Origin: Medakamo hakoo
Taxonomy: Eukaryota > Chlorophyta > Trebouxiophyceae > Coccomyxaceae
Assembly (NCBI GenBank): GCA_026636295.1
Contig: CP089459.1
Location: 744,001 to 808,000 of the forward strand
Direction: 5' to 3'
Length of the DNA stretch: 64,000 nucleotides
Shown: piece after piece, positions 10,601-21,871 of the stretch
Position numbering within the stretch: the first letter of the stretch is position 1
Layout of the letters: each line of letters opens with the position of its first letter
Translations under genes and position numbers: made by a program
Notes under the pieces: model-generated
The model's database searches: none
Seen by the model: the letters and a program-made list of their open reading frames with translations, nothing else
What the model was told of the DNA's origin: nothing

Positions 10601-12624
10601 ACGCGCTGTACGAGGTCCTCAACGTCATCGAGTACACGTCGGCGCGCGCGCGCATGTCCGTGGTGGCGCGGGCGCCGGACGGCAGCGTGCGCCTGTACTG
10701 CAAAGGGTCGGACACGACCGTGCTCGCGTCTCTGCGCCCAGACACCGACCCCGGCCTGTTGGAGGCGACCCACGCCGCCCTGCACGCCTTTGCCCGCCGC
10801 GGCCTGCGCACGCTCGCTGTCGCCACCCGCACCCTGTCTCCCGACGAGTGGGCGGCCTGGGATGCGCGGTACGCGGACGCCGCGTCCCGCCTGGAAGGGC
10901 GGGAGGAGGCGCTGGCGGCCGTGGCGGCGGAGGTGGAGGGCGGGCTGACGCTCGTGGGCGTGACCGCGATCGAGGACAAGCTCCAGGACGGCGTGCCCGA
11001 GGCCGTCGCCACGCTGCTGGACGCGGGCATCAAGGTCTGGGTCATCACGGGCGACAAACAGGAGACGGCCATCAACATCGCCGTCTCCTGCCGCCTGGTC
11101 CGGGACGCGGAGCGGTGCCTGATCCTGAACGCCGACTCGCCCGCGGCCGCGGCCGCGCGCGTGAAGGAACTGTCGGCCGAACTGGACGCCCGCGAACGCG
11201 GCGCGCCCGGGGTCCAGGCCGCGTCCCCGCTCCCGCTCCCCACCGTCGCCGACGGCCCCGCCCTGTCCAACCTGCACGTCGGCGAACTGGTCATCGACGG
11301 CGGCACGCTCACCCACATCCTGGGTGACCGGTCCGCGGAAGCCGCGCTCGCGGCCCTGGGCGCCCGCTGCTCCGCCGTCGTCATCTGCCGGGCCTCCCCC
11401 TCCCAGAAAGCCGGCATCGTCAACATGATGCGGGAGCACGAAGCGTCCAAAGCCGTGGGGCGGGCCCGCGGGCTGCTGGCCTGGTACCGGCGGTCCATGC
11501 GCACGCAGGCAGGGCGCATGCTTTCCGTCGGGGACGGCGCCAACGACGTCGCCATGATCCAGGCCGCGGACGTCGGCGTCGGCATCATCGGCAAGGAGGG
11601 CCGCCAAGCCGTCAACAACTCCGACTTCGCGGTCGGCCAGTTCCGGTTCCTCGTCCGCCTCCTGCTCGTCCACGGCTCGCTGTCCGCGTACCGCCTGGGC
11701 CGCCTCATCAAGTACTCCTTCTACAAGAACGTCGCGTTCGGCATGCTGCTCTTCCTGTACCAGCCGTACGCGGGCTGGTCGGGCCAGGCCCTGGTCGACG
11801 ACATCTCCGCCGCCGCCTACAACGTCCTGTTCACGGCCCTGCCCATCATGGCCTTTGCCGTCGCCGACCGGCCCGTGCGCTCGCTGGCCACGCTCGTCCG
11901 CTTCCCGCAGACCTACCACCCGCGCGGCTCGCTGACCACGCGCGCCTTTTGGAAGAATGGCGTGCTCATGGCCTCCATCGACGCCGCCATCTGCTTTTTT
12001 GTGCCGTACTACGCCCGCGTCGCGGGCGGCAGCGGCGTCGGGTCGGGCGGCCGTGGGTTCGCGGGCCACGCCGCGGCCGGGGGCGTCGACGTCTACGCCC
12101 TGGGCAAGACCGCGTTCGTCGCGATCCTGGGCGTCGTCTCCCTGGAAGTGGGCCTGGTCTCCCGCTTCTGGACCCTGCCCTTTGCGCTGGCGCTCATCTT
12201 ATCCTACGGCGCCGTCTTCCCGTTCCAGGCGCTCTACCCGGCCGCTCTGGAGGCTGTCGGCACGCACGACGTCGCGCAGATGGGCGTCGCCCTCCGCCTC
12301 TTTGCGTCCCCACGCTTCTGGCTGGTCTGCATCCTCTGTGCTGTCGCAGCTTTCGGCCACCGCCTGGCCGAGCGCGGCGCGGTCTGGCTGTTCCGGCCCG
12401 CGGACCTGATGATTCTGGAGGAGATCGAGTCCGAGGAAGCGGCGGCGGCCGCGAAACTCGCGCGGGGTGGCGGCGGAAAAGCGGCGGATGAGGCCGGGCG
12501 GGAAGCGGGATGGCAAGCCGAGAGGCGGCTGTCCGCCCTGTCGTCCCGGTCCCGGGGGATCGGGACGACAGGGCGGTCGAATGGCAGTGGGCGCGTCGCC
12601 GCCGTGGCGACGGCGGCGGGGTGA
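7643..12624 (+). CDS. ALA: P4-type ATPase, aminophospholipid flippase (ALA/Drs2 class)
   Basis: Exons 7643-7942, 8111-8800 and 8929-12624 give about 1561 residues. P4-ATPases move phospholipids from the outer to the cytosolic leaflet at plasma or endomembranes. Seen: N-terminal block AVSNAVRTAKYNPVTFLPRF, the P4 signature KTTNLDGENNLKIR, phosphorylation site DKTGTLTANE, nucleotide-domain block YQGPSPDEVALVEAA, hinge motif GDGANDVAMIQAADVGVG, and hydrophobic segments flanking them in the usual 2+2+6 order. Both joins are phase 0. The protein is longer than typical (1100-1350) because of a roughly 270-residue low-complexity N-terminus and Gly/Ser/Pro-rich inserts in the nucleotide-binding domain. 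A CDC50-type partner would be expected elsewhere. Which lipid it moves cannot be read from sequence. Confidence 0.95.
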
Positions 12625-12812
12625 GGAGAGAGGGGTGGGGACGGGGAGAGGGGGGCGCGAGTAGATAGGCGTGGGTTGGGTGTGTTGGAGCGCGATTTTT
12701 TTTTTCGCTTTTCCCTGCGTCATCTTTCGTCCCGTTTCTACAAAAAAACAAAAACCAAAGCGAGCGCACAGCACTCGTGCGTGTGTGTGTGTGTGACTCT
12801 CTCCCCATGTCT

Positions 12813-15123
12813 CTACGCGGGCGGCGGCGGTGGCGGCGACGTCCCGTCGGCGGCCGCGCGCGCGGCCGCGGCCGCCGCGCCGCCGCGGGTCAAGCGGCCG
12901 CGGGCCGTCATGCCTACTGGCGGCGGCGGCGGCGCGCCGCCCATCAGCCCGCCTCCATTGGCTGGCCCGGGCGGTGAGATGCCCGCCGTGAAGAGCAGCG
13001 TGCCGGGCGAGGGCCCAGGCGGCGGCGGCGCGGGCGGGGTGGGGAGGCCGCCGCCAGGCCGACCACCACCAAAACCACTCCCACCACCGCTCCCGCCGCC
13101 CGCGCGAGGGCTGGCCGGGTGCCGCGTCGGGTGGGCGTGCGGGTGGTGGGGCCCGCCCTGTGGGTGGTGAAGCGGTGACATGGCGGGCGACACCGGCGGC
13201 GAGGACGGCGGCCAGGCGGCGGCGGCGGCGGCGGCGCCGGCCGCCCCTTCACCTGTGGCCCACCCCGCCACGCGCCGCCGGGTCGCGGGCCGCGAATCGG
13301 CGTCGTCGCCCAACTCCACGGCCGCCGCGGCGGCGTGGGCGGCCGCAGCAGCCGCGCCGCTGACCGTGCCAGCGAACGAGCCGCTGCGCACGCGCTCCAC
13401 GCCGCCGCCGTCGAGGAGGGAGCAGCCGCCGCCGGTGGACACGCCCCCCCCGCCCGCGCTGCCCACCCCCCACTCATCGTCCGAGCCCGCGGCGCCAAAG
13501 CCCGGCGGCACGTCCTCGTCGGAGTCGGGCGCGTCATCCAGTTCGTAGTAGGGGGCCGGCCGCGCCGGGCGCGGCGCCGCCGCGTACTGGACAAAGGCCG
13601 GGTCGGCCCAGGAGGGCGACGACAGGACGGCGACGGCGCCCAGGTTCGCGTACCGCGGCTCGGCCGCGGGCGCGAACATGGGGTAGTCGGGCGCAGAGAA
13701 CACGGTGGCCAGCCGCCCGGCCGGGCCGTCGTGGTCGATGGCGTACCCGCCCAGCACGCCGGCCATGCCGTCCGCTGCCCGCCCGTCCCGGGCGTCCGGG
13801 CCTTCGTGCGAGCGCAGGATGAGGCGCAGGCCGGAGGCGGCCAGGAATTGGTCGGTGACGTCCGGGCCAAAGGTGAGGCCGACGCCCCGCCCCTCATTCG
13901 GCGCCAGCCCGGGTTCGGCCGCCGGGTCGGACCACAGCACGTCGGCGGCCAAGGCGGACGTGCCGCGCCCGCTGGGGTCGACGCCGCCCTTGGACGCGGC
14001 GCGCAGGTGGGCGAGCGAGCCCAACGACACGGGGCCTGCCCCGGGCGCGCGGCGGGCGGGGCCCTTGCGCCGCCGTTTCGCGCCTCCCGGCCCCAGCCCG
14101 GGCGGCGGCGGCAGCGGCGACGGCGGCGCCCGCCACAGGCCGCCGTGACAGACGAGCGTGGCACGCCCGACGACGGCGGCGAGGGGCAGGCCCGCAAAGG
14201 CGCGGGTGCAGGCCCGCCACACGGCCCGCCCGCCCGCGGGCCCGTACTTGGCCAGCAGCTCGCCCAGGAAGCCGTACACAGTCGTGCACGCCACGGACTC
14301 GTGGTTGCCGCGCAGGAGGACCACGTGGTCCGGCGCGGCCAGCCGCCAGGCGGTGAGCAGGAGGAGCGTCTCCAGGCCCCAGGCGCCCCGGTCCACAAAG
14401 TCGCCGTTGAAAACGTACACGTTGCGCGGCCCCGGCGGGCCCATGATGCGCAGCATGTGCGCGACGTCCTGGACGTGGCCGTGCGTGTCGCCGACGACGA
14501 CGACCCGGGCGCGGGGGTGGGGGTCGACCTGTGTTTTTTTTTTTGTGCGTGTGTGTGCGGGTCGTCATGCGTGTGCCGAGTGAAAAAACGCCCCCCTCCT
14601 CATGAGGGCCGCCCACACGCAAAAAAAAACCAAAAGCCACCGCATCCCCAAAACGCACGTCCACGACCGTCGGCTGGGCCTTGACGGCGTCGCCTAGGGC
14701 ATCAACCATGGCCATGGCCACAGACGAAGGCACGATGGACGGCAGCGCCTCCGGATCCAGCCAGGACGCGGCTTCCAGCGACGCGGCGGTCGCGGCCGCC
14801 CAGGCGCGCGTGGCCGTGACGCGGGCGGGCAGGCCAGACGTGAAGGCGACGGGCGGCGGGAGCGGCGGGCCGGTCGCCGGCTGCGATGGAGGCTGGGGAG
14901 CGGGCGCGGTGCCTCCGCCTCCGCCGGTGGCAGGGCCCGATTTACCCCCACCACCTCCGCCGCCGGTTTTGGCGGACGCCCGAGGGGAGGCGGGCGTGGC
15001 GGCCGGCGGGCCGGCGCCGGCGGCGAGTGCCGCGAATGGAGGCGACGCGGGCGCGGCGGACGCGCCGCCGGACGCGGCGGCCGCGGCGGCGGCCCGGCCG
15101 CGTGGGGACCGGGGGCCAGTCAT
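12813..15123 (-). CDS. PP7: PPP-family Ser/Thr phosphatase, plant PP7 type
   Basis: Exons 15123-14641 and 14528-12813 give about 732 residues. PPP metal ligands are all present: GDTHG, GDFVDRG, GNHE, and the later histidines (CHGGL, RSHEG). The stretch GDFVDRGAWGLETLLLL is characteristic of PP7, a plant nuclear phosphatase linked to light and stress signalling, rather than PP1/PP2A/PP5. The catalytic part is interrupted by low-complexity inserts, and about 250 Gly/Ala/Pro-rich residues follow it, so the protein is much longer than the roughly 413-residue Arabidopsis PP7. The intron (14529-14640) begins GTGGCT and is full of T and A runs on the coding strand. The start ATG is the first in an open stretch and lies in a divergent spacer with TOM7. 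Confidence 0.85.
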
Positions 15124-15308
15124 CCCCGCGGCTGAGGCGCAGGCGTGGTGTTGTGCTGTGGCGCGGCGCCCGCTGGTTGTTGTCCCTCCCCTCCGCCGAA
15201 ATATTGTTTTTGTGTGTCGAGGCGGTCCGCGTCGCGGGCTCCCAGCTTCCTCACTCGCTGTTTTTTCTTTTTTCTCTTCTTCGCGCGCCAATCCCTTTTC
15301 TCCCAGCC

Positions 15309-15607
15309 ATGCCAAGCTCGGACGACCTGCGCGCCCGCCTCGAAAAGGCCGTGGACGTCATCTGCGAGTACGGCAAGGTAACAAAAAGCACGCACACACC
15401 GCAAGCGCGCCGCAAAAAAGTTTTCGCTGCCGCGCTGTTCCGCGCCCCCCCCCCCCCTTTAAGCAAAAACCTGCTCTCCCATCATCATCATCAAAAAAAC
15501 ACGCCCAGCCCATCCTGCACGTCGGCTTCATCCCGGCCATCCTGGTCCTGGGCATGGTGTACACTGAGCCGCGGCCGTCGCTGCTCCAACTGCTGGCGCC
15601 AATGTAA
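15309..15607 (+). CDS. TOM7: Mitochondrial outer-membrane translocase subunit TOM7
   Basis: Exons 15309-15377 and 15509-15607 give a 55-residue protein, near the size of animal and fungal TOM7. TOM7 is a small tail-type subunit that tunes assembly of the TOM import pore. Exon 1 is an acidic/basic helix (MPSSDDLRARLEKAVDVICEY). Exon 2 is the family signature: HVGFIPAILVLGM, one membrane span, then EPRPSLLQLLAPM, matching the conserved HYGFIP...GM..EP.PSL.QLL.P pattern. The phase 0 splice between GK and PILH uses GTAACA...CAG. It is easily missed because neither exon is long. Its start is 185 bp from that of PP7 on the other strand, and its end is 85 bp from the myosin stop codon. Confidence 0.9.
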
Positions 15608-15692
15608 AAAACCACGGTGTTGCTTTCGTTTTTACCCACCACCCGCCCACACTGCTCTTCTTCTCCCCTCCCCGTCCCCCACCTCATCTCAA

Positions 15693-18600
15693 TCATTCCG
15701 CGAGTGCGGGCAGCCCGCCCGGCGGCGGCGGCCGTGGCGCGGCCGCGGACGTCCACCCAGGAGGCGGAGGCGCACCGCTCCCACCATTGCCTGCCCTAGG
15801 GCCCGCCGCCGCGCCCGCCAAGCGCAAGTCCCGCCGCAAAAACTCAAAGCTCGCACCAGGCGGCGGCGGCGTCGCGCCGTCCGCGCCGCCACTCCCACCG
15901 CCATTCGGTGGCGGGCCCAGCAGGGCCGGCGGAATGGGCAGCTCCCCGTACAGGCCCGCATCGTCCATCGACCCGGCCACGTCCGCAGCCGTGAAGGGGA
16001 TGGACGAGTCGTCGTCGAGCAGGAAGGAGTGCGAGCCCGCGCCCGCGCCGCCGGGCGCGAGGCCGCCGCCGCTCCCACCGCCGCCGGCCGCGGCCGCGGC
16101 CACCATCGCCGCCTTCATCTCCGCCAGCACGCCCGGCGCGACCGTCTCCGTGTGGTACCGGTCGTCCCAGTACATGGTGGCCAGCCGGTACAGCTGCTGG
16201 ACGGACAGGGACGGGCACAGGTCGGCCGACAGGTCGGCCAACGACTTGCGCGGCTTGGCATGGAGGACGAGGAACGTGACGGCCTGGCGGATGTGGGCCA
16301 GTTCGGCCGTCGCGCTGCCGACCCACTCGTCGCCCGCGTCCGCGGCCCAGGCTTCGACTTCGGCCAAGCCCGCGCGCACGTACTCCCCATTCGCAAAGGA
16401 GCAGCACTCCCGCCGCAGGAGGAGCTGGTTGAACAGCTGGACGTCGACGAACGCCCACAGTTGGCGGAAGAGCGCGCGGACGAGGAAGGGCGGGACGTGG
16501 GCGGCCCGCAGCGTGGTCAGCAGGCCGTCGAAGGCGGCCAGGACAGCAGCCCAGTGCGGGGAGAGGGTGGACGGCGTTGTGGGCGTGGCGGCCGCGGCGG
16601 CGGCGGCAGCGGGCGAACCCGGCCCGCTGCCTCCTGCCGCGGCGGCGGCTGCGACAGCTCGGCGCGCCGCGCCGCGTGGCCCGGCCCCACCCCCGCGCGG
16701 CGCGTGGATGCACGCCGCCAGTTGGGGCGCGACCGCCTTCTTGACGTTGTCCCGCAGCATGGGGAAGATCTTTTGGACGAACGCGTCCAGCTGCTGCTTG
16801 AACAGCAGGGCGGGGTACTTTGCTTCGACGGCCCGGAACCCGCCCGCGCCGCCGCCGTGGATGGACGCCTCGCCCGTCAGGGCGGGGGAGGCGGGAGCAC
16901 CACCGGACGGGGGCGAGGCAGGGCCGGCGGTGCCGGACGCGACAGCCGCCGCCCGGGAGAAGAAGGCGGTGAAGGACCCGCCCCGCCCGCCGAAAAAGCC
17001 GCGGGACGACGCGGGTTCCGCGCCGGGGGCGCCGCCGCCGACCCCGCCCCCCGCGCGCAGGCGGGCCGAATACGCCCCGCCCGCCGCGGGTTTGATGTTG
17101 CGCTGCAGCAGGAACAGCAGCGTGACCGTGACGGACAGCCAGTAGGCCAGGCACGCGTCGTCGTCCTGGCGGGCTTCGATGGCGCCGCCCATGGCGTTGA
17201 TGAGCCGGTCAAAGAGCGACGTGCGGTCGGCCGAAAAGGCTTTCCACTGCAGGCAGCACCGGAAGGCGAGCAGGGCGGCCAGCGGCCGGCCCGCGGGCGT
17301 GAAGCCCAGGGACTCGTCCGCGATGGCGGCCAGCAGGCGGTCCTGGTCGGCGGACCGCTGTTCGCGGAGGAGGAGCTGCTGGCGGGTGTACAGCTCGCGC
17401 TGGCGGCGGTCGACGTCGGAGAGCGGGGCGGACGCCGCGCCGCCGTCGGCGGGGGGGAGGGCGGCGCCGCCCGGTCCGCCCGCCCCGCTCACCCGCCGTG
17501 CCGCGGCCAGCGCGCCCGCCGCCGCCGCGCCCGCGCCCGCGCCCGTGCCGACGGCGGCGGCGAGGGCGGCTTGGGCGGCGGCGACTTCCTCGGCCAGGCG
17601 CCCGGCCCGGTCGCCCGACGCCAGCGCTTCCTCGCGCGCCGCGTCGCGCTGGGCCAGCGCGTTGTCCAGGCGCGCGCGCAGGTCGTCCAGGGCGGCCGCC
17701 GCCGCCGCTTCCGCTTCGGCCCGGGCCTTGTCCGCGGCGGCGCGGGCGGCGGACGCGGTGATGCCTTCGGCCGCGGCGGCGGCGCGCGCGGCTTCGGCCG
17801 CCGTCGCGGCGGACGCGGCGTCGGCTTTGGCGGCCGCGAGCGCTTGGTCTGCGGCCGCGGCCGCGGCCGCAGCGTCCGCCCGCACGGCCTCCACTGCCTT
17901 GTCCGCCTCCGCGACCGCCGCGTCGCGCGCGGCCTCCGCGGCGGCCAGGGCCGCCACCGCAGCCTCCCGCCCCGCCCGCTCGTCCTTCCACTGCTGGCGC
18001 AGCTCGTCCCGCTGGGACGTGACGGTGGCCAGGCGGGACTCCAGGTCCTTGACCGCCGCCTCCAGCGAGGCTTTGTCCGCGCGCAGCTTGGTCGCGTCGC
18101 CCGCCGCCCGGCGCCGGGACCGCAGCTCGCGGCGGGCGGCTTTGCACCGCCACGCGCACTGGACGGCGATGACGGCCGACCGGAAGCGGTTGGCGGAGGA
18201 CCGGGCCGAGTACCCGCGCCAGGCCGCCTGGATGGCCGTCGCCGCGTTGGTGCGCGCCACGTCGGCGGCAGCCAGGCGGGCCGCCCGCCCGCGCCAGGCG
18301 GCCTGGATGGTGCTGGCCGCCGCCCGCTTTTGCAGGAAGGCCGACCGGGCGACGTGCGTGCGCCAGGCCGCCTGGATGGCGGTGGCCGCCTTGTTGCCGC
18401 GCAGGCGGCGCGCGCGCGCGCGGGCGAGGCCGCCCCGCCACCCGGCCTGCAGGATGAGCACAGCCCGCATGACCCGGCGGAAGCGCAGGCGGGCCAGCCA
18501 CCCGCGGGCGTGGCGCTGGATGGTCGTGGCCGCCGTGTTCAGCAGGTCGGTGCGTTCGCGGTCGAGCGTCGCCATGTGGCCCGCCCGCAAAAACAGCTTT

Positions 18601-21582
18601 GTCTTGCCCGCCTGGTGGCCTGACAGCCCTGCCTTGGCCGCGATGGCCCGCGCCGCCGCCGCGTCGTCTTCGCCCGCCGCGACGACCGCGTCGGGCGCGA
18701 GCGGCCAGAACGCGTCCACGAAATCAGGGTACGGGATCTTGGCGGGGAAGCCCGCGCATGAAATGCGGACGGCTTCCATCACACCCCCGCACTTCAGCTG
18801 GTGGAGGACGGAGCCGGGTTCAAACAGCGACGGCGCGTTGCTGCCGTTGGGCTTGATGCACCGGATGTAGTGCGGCTCCATGGCGCCCAGGGCGGCCATC
18901 AGGTCGGCCAGCTGGGCTTTGAAGCGCGAACCCACGGAGGAGAATTTGTAGGCCGACCCACCACCACCGCCGCCACCGCCACCACCACCACCCTCGTCTT
19001 CAGGTGGCGGGAAGAGCGCGGCCACAAACCCGTCGTCCGAGCCGGCCACCAGGGCCGCGTGCTCCGCCACCACGAAGTCCCGGTTTTTGGCCAAGAAAGC
19101 GTCGACGCCGTACGTGACGTCGCCCGCATAGTGAGACACCGTGAACGCGTTGGGCTGGCGTTTCGGCAGGGCGAAGCGCGCGGACTGTGTGATGGCCGGC
19201 GTCGAGGCCAGCTTGTTCGCAAAGTCCGCGGGCGTCGCGCGCGGGAACCGGCACGCCTCATCCAGGCAGTCCAGGATGCCCAGCGGCTTGCGTTCCAACA
19301 AGTCCAGGACGTCCTGGTTGTCGACAAACTCGATGTACGCCCAGTCGATGGCCTCGGCCGCGTACTCGGCCTGTTCCCGCTTGAAGACGTGCGCGTTGAA
19401 GTGCTGCTGCAGCTTTTCGTTGGCCAGGTTGATGCACAGCTGCTCGAAATCGTTGGAGGCGAAGCACTCAAAGCCATAGATGTCCAGGACGCCGATGGCG
19501 CCGGCGGGGGACGGGTCCTGGCCCACGGCGCCGTTGATGCGCGAGACGAGCCAGTCGAACAAGCGGGCGTAGAGCGTCTTGGCGAGGGCGTCCCGGTTGT
19601 CCGCGGCGGCGGCGGCGTCCAGGGGGGACGTGATCGGCCCCTCGGGCGTGGACCGGGTGCGGGTGGTCAGGGCGCGCACCAGGGCGGGCGGCTGGACGGC
19701 CAGGCACGCGGCCGCGGCCGCGACCGCGGCGTCGGACGAGGGCTTGACTTTGCAGCCGTCGCCGCCCGCGCTGGACGGGTCGGCTTCAAAGGCAATGTTG
19801 CCCAGGTGCAGCACGGCCGCGACCACGCGCATGGCCGCGTCCGCGTCGGCCGCGTCGATGCCGACGCCGGCCATGGCCGCACGGGTGCGGGCGTACTCGG
19901 CGCCGTCGTCCACGCCCGGGAGGGACAGGCAGCTCGACCGCGCCAGGTACGCGAACGAGCCCGCGGAGGTGGACGCGTCCGGAGGGAGGTGCAACGCGTC
20001 CCGTTCCTCAGGGCTGGCGCCCGCCGCCAGCTGGTAGAAAATGTGGTAGGACCGCTCCGGGTCGGTCAGCCCCACGACGCGGGACCGCTCCAGCAAGTAC
20101 GTGCGCACGGCCGCGCCCGAAATGCGGCCGGCGCCGTTGAACTGGACTTCCACGAACTTGCCAAAGCGGGAGGAGTTGTCGTTGCGCACGGTCTTGGCGT
20201 TGCCAAAGGCTTCGAGCAGGGGGTTGGAGTCCAGGACGCGCGCTTCGACGCCCGCGCCGGCCGTGGCGGGGGACGGGGCGGGGCCGCCGTCGACGGGCGC
20301 GGCGCTCCCGCCGTCCACCCCGGCCGCCATCCGCGCGCCGACCCAGGCCAGGTACTGCATCAGCAGCTTGGCGGTCTCGGTCTTGCCCGCGCCCGACTCG
20401 CCCGACACGAGGATGGCCTGGTTGGTCGGCGCGCCCGCGGCGCGCGGCGGGCCACCCAGCCCCGCCTGCCCGCCCGCCCGCATCGCCCGGTACGCCGCGT
20501 CCGCGACGGCGTAGACGTGCGGGGCCAGGGCGCCGCCCGACACGCCCAGCGCGGCCGACCCCGCGTACTGGGCCATCATGTCGGCGCCGTACAGGTGCGG
20601 GAGCGGGGCAAACGGGTTGACGGCGATGAGGATGGAGCCGGTGTACGTGTAGATGGCGTCGTGGGCGTGGCGGGTGCGCAGGTTCCACAGGACGCCCGGC
20701 TCGTTGAGGTGGGGCAAGGTCGTCATGTCCTGGGGGGTGGGAGGGGGGGGGGGTGGATGGGTGGGACGGGCGTTTTTTGTGAGGTTGGGGGCGAGGGGGT
20801 GGTGGTCGGTCGATGGAGCGCCCGCGCCCTCTGTTGCTCTCTGTTCGCCCCGCTCTCCCAGGTCGGCCCGTCGCTTCAGCCTTCCGTGCCTCCCATCGGG
20901 CGCTCCGGCCCGTCGCCAACATTCGTGGCGACGCGCGGGGCATCCGGCAGCGGGCGTGCGCGCGGCCCCGGGCTTGACAGAGCCGGAGGCACGCTCTCGC
21001 CTCAACAGCACCAGCTTCCGCTTCGGGCCGTCGGACGACAGAGCCACCGGTTCCACCCCCTCTCCAGCCGTAGGCCAAGTCACAGGGTACAGGCTCCCGC
21101 ACGACGCGGGAGACACGGAAGGCCAGGCCTTGGCAGGGTCTGGCCGGGTGCCGAAAAACAGACGAGCGGTGCTCGAAACGGCCTGCGCGCAACCGGTCGC
21201 GTCTTTTCGCCCGTCCCGCGGGCAGAGGCATGGTCGACTCCCGCCGCCTGAGCGACCGCCGGTGGGGTGCGCCGAGACCCACTCAACCGCGCGAGCCATT
21301 GAAAGCGCATCGACCGGCACACCTCTTTCCCACCCCTGCCCAGCCCCCCTCCATTGACAGACGCACCTCGACGCCCATCCGCGCGGCCGGGTTTTGGAGC
21401 GGGCAGGCGACCGCCTCCACCTCGGCTTCCCGCCCGTCCTCATCCCGGATGGTGGCGCTAGACCCGGACACGCGCAGAACCTCGGCTTTCAGCCAGGCCC
21501 GGTCGCCGCCGTCGCCGGCAGGGGCGGGGACCCAGACTTGGGAGCCGGTCGTCAGTGCAGCAGCGGCCGCGGCGTCCGCCAT
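15693..21582 (-). CDS. Unconventional myosin, plant class XI/VIII-like
   Basis: Exons 21582-21367 and 20729-15693 give about 1750 residues. Domains in order: SH3-like N-terminus (GSQVWVPAP...), motor with P-loop GESGAGKT near residue 182, switch I NSSRFGKF, switch II DIYGFECF and the actin-binding HYIRCIKPN block; then six IQ motifs (residues roughly 860-1000); an Ala-rich coiled coil; and a C-terminal globular region with dilute-domain features (FFGGRGG...YPALLFKQQLDAFV, LLLRRECCSFANGEYVRAGL). This is the class XI layout that moves organelles along actin; class XI is the better fit because of the globular tail. The phase 0 splice is at ...RMGVE/DMTTLPHL. The 637-nt intron is the longest of the protein-gene introns here. 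Shares a 289-bp divergent promoter with CAP-H2. Confidence 0.92.
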
Positions 21583-21871
21583 GTCGGCCGCCGCCGCCGC
21601 TGCTCGGCCGCCGCCACCCAGAGTTGGTTGTTTGGTGGGGAGAGCGCGCGCGCTGTGTGGAGCGGCGCGCCCTGCAAACGGGTGTCCGTGTGTGTTTTGT
21701 ATGAAGAGAGAAAGCACAAGTGAGGGCGGAGTGCGCGAACGCGACCGCCCTCCCCACTTCTTTTTTTTTTGACGTCCGGGGTTGGCGCTGGACCATCCCT
21801 CCGTCCGACAGCGCAGCAGGGCATCATCCACAAAGCTCTTCACAAACCTCAGCGCTCCACCAGAAAAAAAA

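Noticed and set aside
6514-12069. A minus-strand open frame of over 1800 codons across the flippase and CCT1 genes
   Set aside because: It is antisense to recognised exons, has shadow composition (Arg/Gly/Ala) and no family motif except where it coincides with CCT1 exons. GC-rich codon usage keeps antisense frames open.
12813-14456. PP5 or calcineurin identity for the phosphatase
   Set aside because: No TPR domain or calmodulin-binding tail; the GDFVDRGAWGLETLLLL block points to PP7.
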